5,769 nucleotides of DNA, taken from the NCBI GenBank assembly GCA_030672555.1, contig DAOVGD010000128.1, positions 1 to 5,769 of the forward strand, in the 5' to 3' direction. A program made the position numbers and the translations under genes. This DNA is from Desulfobacterales bacterium (GTDB taxonomy: Bacteria; Desulfobacterota; Desulfobacteria; Desulfobacterales; C00003106). The notes beneath the pieces are model-generated. The model worked only from the letters and a program-made list of their open reading frames with translations, did no database searches and was not told the origin of the DNA. Shown in pieces: positions 5,293 to 5,769 of this stretch (the first letter of the stretch is position 1; every line of letters begins with the position of its first letter).

Positions 5293-5601
5293 TCAGAGTT
5301 TAATTTCCACATCTACACCCGCGGATAGATCAAGTTTCATAAGTGCATCCACGGTCTGTTGTGTGGGTTCTAATATGTCTAACAACCTCTTATGAGTTCT
5401 GATTTCAAACTGTTCTCTTGATTTCTTATCCTTGTGTGGCGATCTCAGAACACAATATTTGTTGATCTTCGTCGGCAACGGTATAGGGCCTGCAATTTTG
5501 GCCCCAGTCCGTTTAGCTGTATCTACAATATCTACCGCAGCCTGATCTAAGAGCTTATGATCATAAGCTCTCAACCGAATCCTAATCTTCTGATTCATCA
5601 T
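5293..5601 (-). CDS. rpsJ: 30S ribosomal protein S10
   Basis: S10 is a 30S head protein; in E. coli and relatives it also acts as NusE in antitermination complexes with NusB. The 102-residue product is the usual length. It starts MMNQKIRIRLRAYDHKLLD, matching the family N-terminus (I-R-I-R-L-x-A-[FY]-D-H), followed by GPIPLPTKINKYCVLRSPH around residues 38-56 and a KDKKSREQFEIRTHKRLLDI segment, both hallmarks of the long-loop S10 fold. The first of two adjacent ATG codons is chosen because it matches the family N-terminal length; an AGGT motif lies about 10 nt upstream, a modest ribosome binding site. The gene lies 26 nt after tuf and is followed by a 177-nt leader with a terminator-like hairpin before rplC, so it may be expressed partly apart from the genes downstream. 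Confidence 0.98.
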   Translation of the reverse strand: MMNQKIRIRLRAYDHKLLDQAAVDIVDTAKRTGAKIAGPIPLPTKINKYCVLRSPHKDKKSREQFEIRTHKRLLDILEPTQQTVDALMKLDLSAGVDVEIKL

Positions 5602-5627
5602 TATAGTTACTACCTGTTAGCTGATTT

Positions 5628-5769
5628 CTATTCTATCACTTCACTGATAACACCGGCCCCAACCGTCCGGCCACCTTCGCGTATGGCAAAACGGAGCTCT
5701 TTTTCCATAGCAATAGGAGTTATCAGCTCAGCATCTATTGATACGTTGTCGCCAGGCATTACCATCTCT
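5628..5769 (-). CDS. tuf: Elongation factor Tu, C-terminal end (partial)
   Basis: These are the last 46 codons plus a TAG stop of EF-Tu; the rest of the gene lies beyond the right edge of the window. The translation starts EMVMPGDNVSIDAEL and ends with GGRTVGAGVISEVIE. This is the highly conserved end of EF-Tu domain 3, with the MVMPGD turn, the MEKELRFAIREGGRTVGAG strands and the final V-I-E. EF-Tu is the cytosolic GTPase that brings aminoacyl-tRNA to the ribosomal A site; the GTPase domain is not in the window. Only 26 nt separate the stop from the rpsJ start, so tuf and rpsJ are very probably co-transcribed, as where the str operon (rpsL-rpsG-fusA-tuf) runs into the S10 operon. Identity is close to certain; completeness of the upstream part cannot be judged. 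Confidence 0.96.
   Translation of the reverse strand, partial: EMVMPGDNVSIDAELITPIAMEKELRFAIREGGRTVGAGVISEVIE

Overview
The window is almost entirely one strand-coherent ribosomal-protein operon read right to left on the minus strand. It is the bacterial S10 operon in its canonical order, preceded by the 3' end of tuf: tuf(partial)-rpsJ-rplC-rplD-rplW-rplB-rpsS-rplV-rpsC-rplP-rpmC-rpsQ. Eleven ribosomal-protein genes are complete and look intact, and I see no credible gene on the plus strand. The organism is a bacterium of moderate GC content. The L2 N-terminal region (a DEITRSCPEKSL stretch) and the AT-rich TTCGAA-type intergenic repeats resemble what I recall from Planctomycetota of the Brocadiales (anammox) type and some related candidate phyla. 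That placement comes from memory and is tentative.

Layout from right to left: the last 46 codons of EF-Tu end 26 nt before rpsJ (S10), so the str-type and S10 clusters are joined here. A 177-nt leader then separates rpsJ from rplC (L3). It ends in a GC-rich hairpin followed by six T residues on the minus strand, a terminator or attenuator just ahead of the rplC ribosome binding site. rplC, rplD, rplW and rplB are tightly packed, with an ATGA overlap between rplD and rplW. A 333-nt gap between rplB and rpsS holds a roughly 199-bp MITE-like inverted-repeat element flanked by a 6-bp direct repeat. rpsS, rplV, rpsC, rplP, rpmC and rpsQ follow with gaps of 6 to 18 nt.

After rpsQ the expected rplN (L14) does not follow closely. 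At least 181 nt of non-coding DNA reach the window edge, holding a candidate minus-strand promoter and a compound inverted repeat with a GC-rich core.

The genes work together in ribosome assembly: S10, S19, S3 and S17 in the 30S subunit, and L3, L4, L23, L2, L22, L16 and L29 in the 50S subunit, with EF-Tu delivering aminoacyl-tRNA. The genes themselves are ordinary. What deserves a second look is the non-coding DNA: the intra-operon repeat element, the attenuator-like hairpin, and the repeat-bearing break after rpsQ. I found no evidence of a novel multi-gene system.
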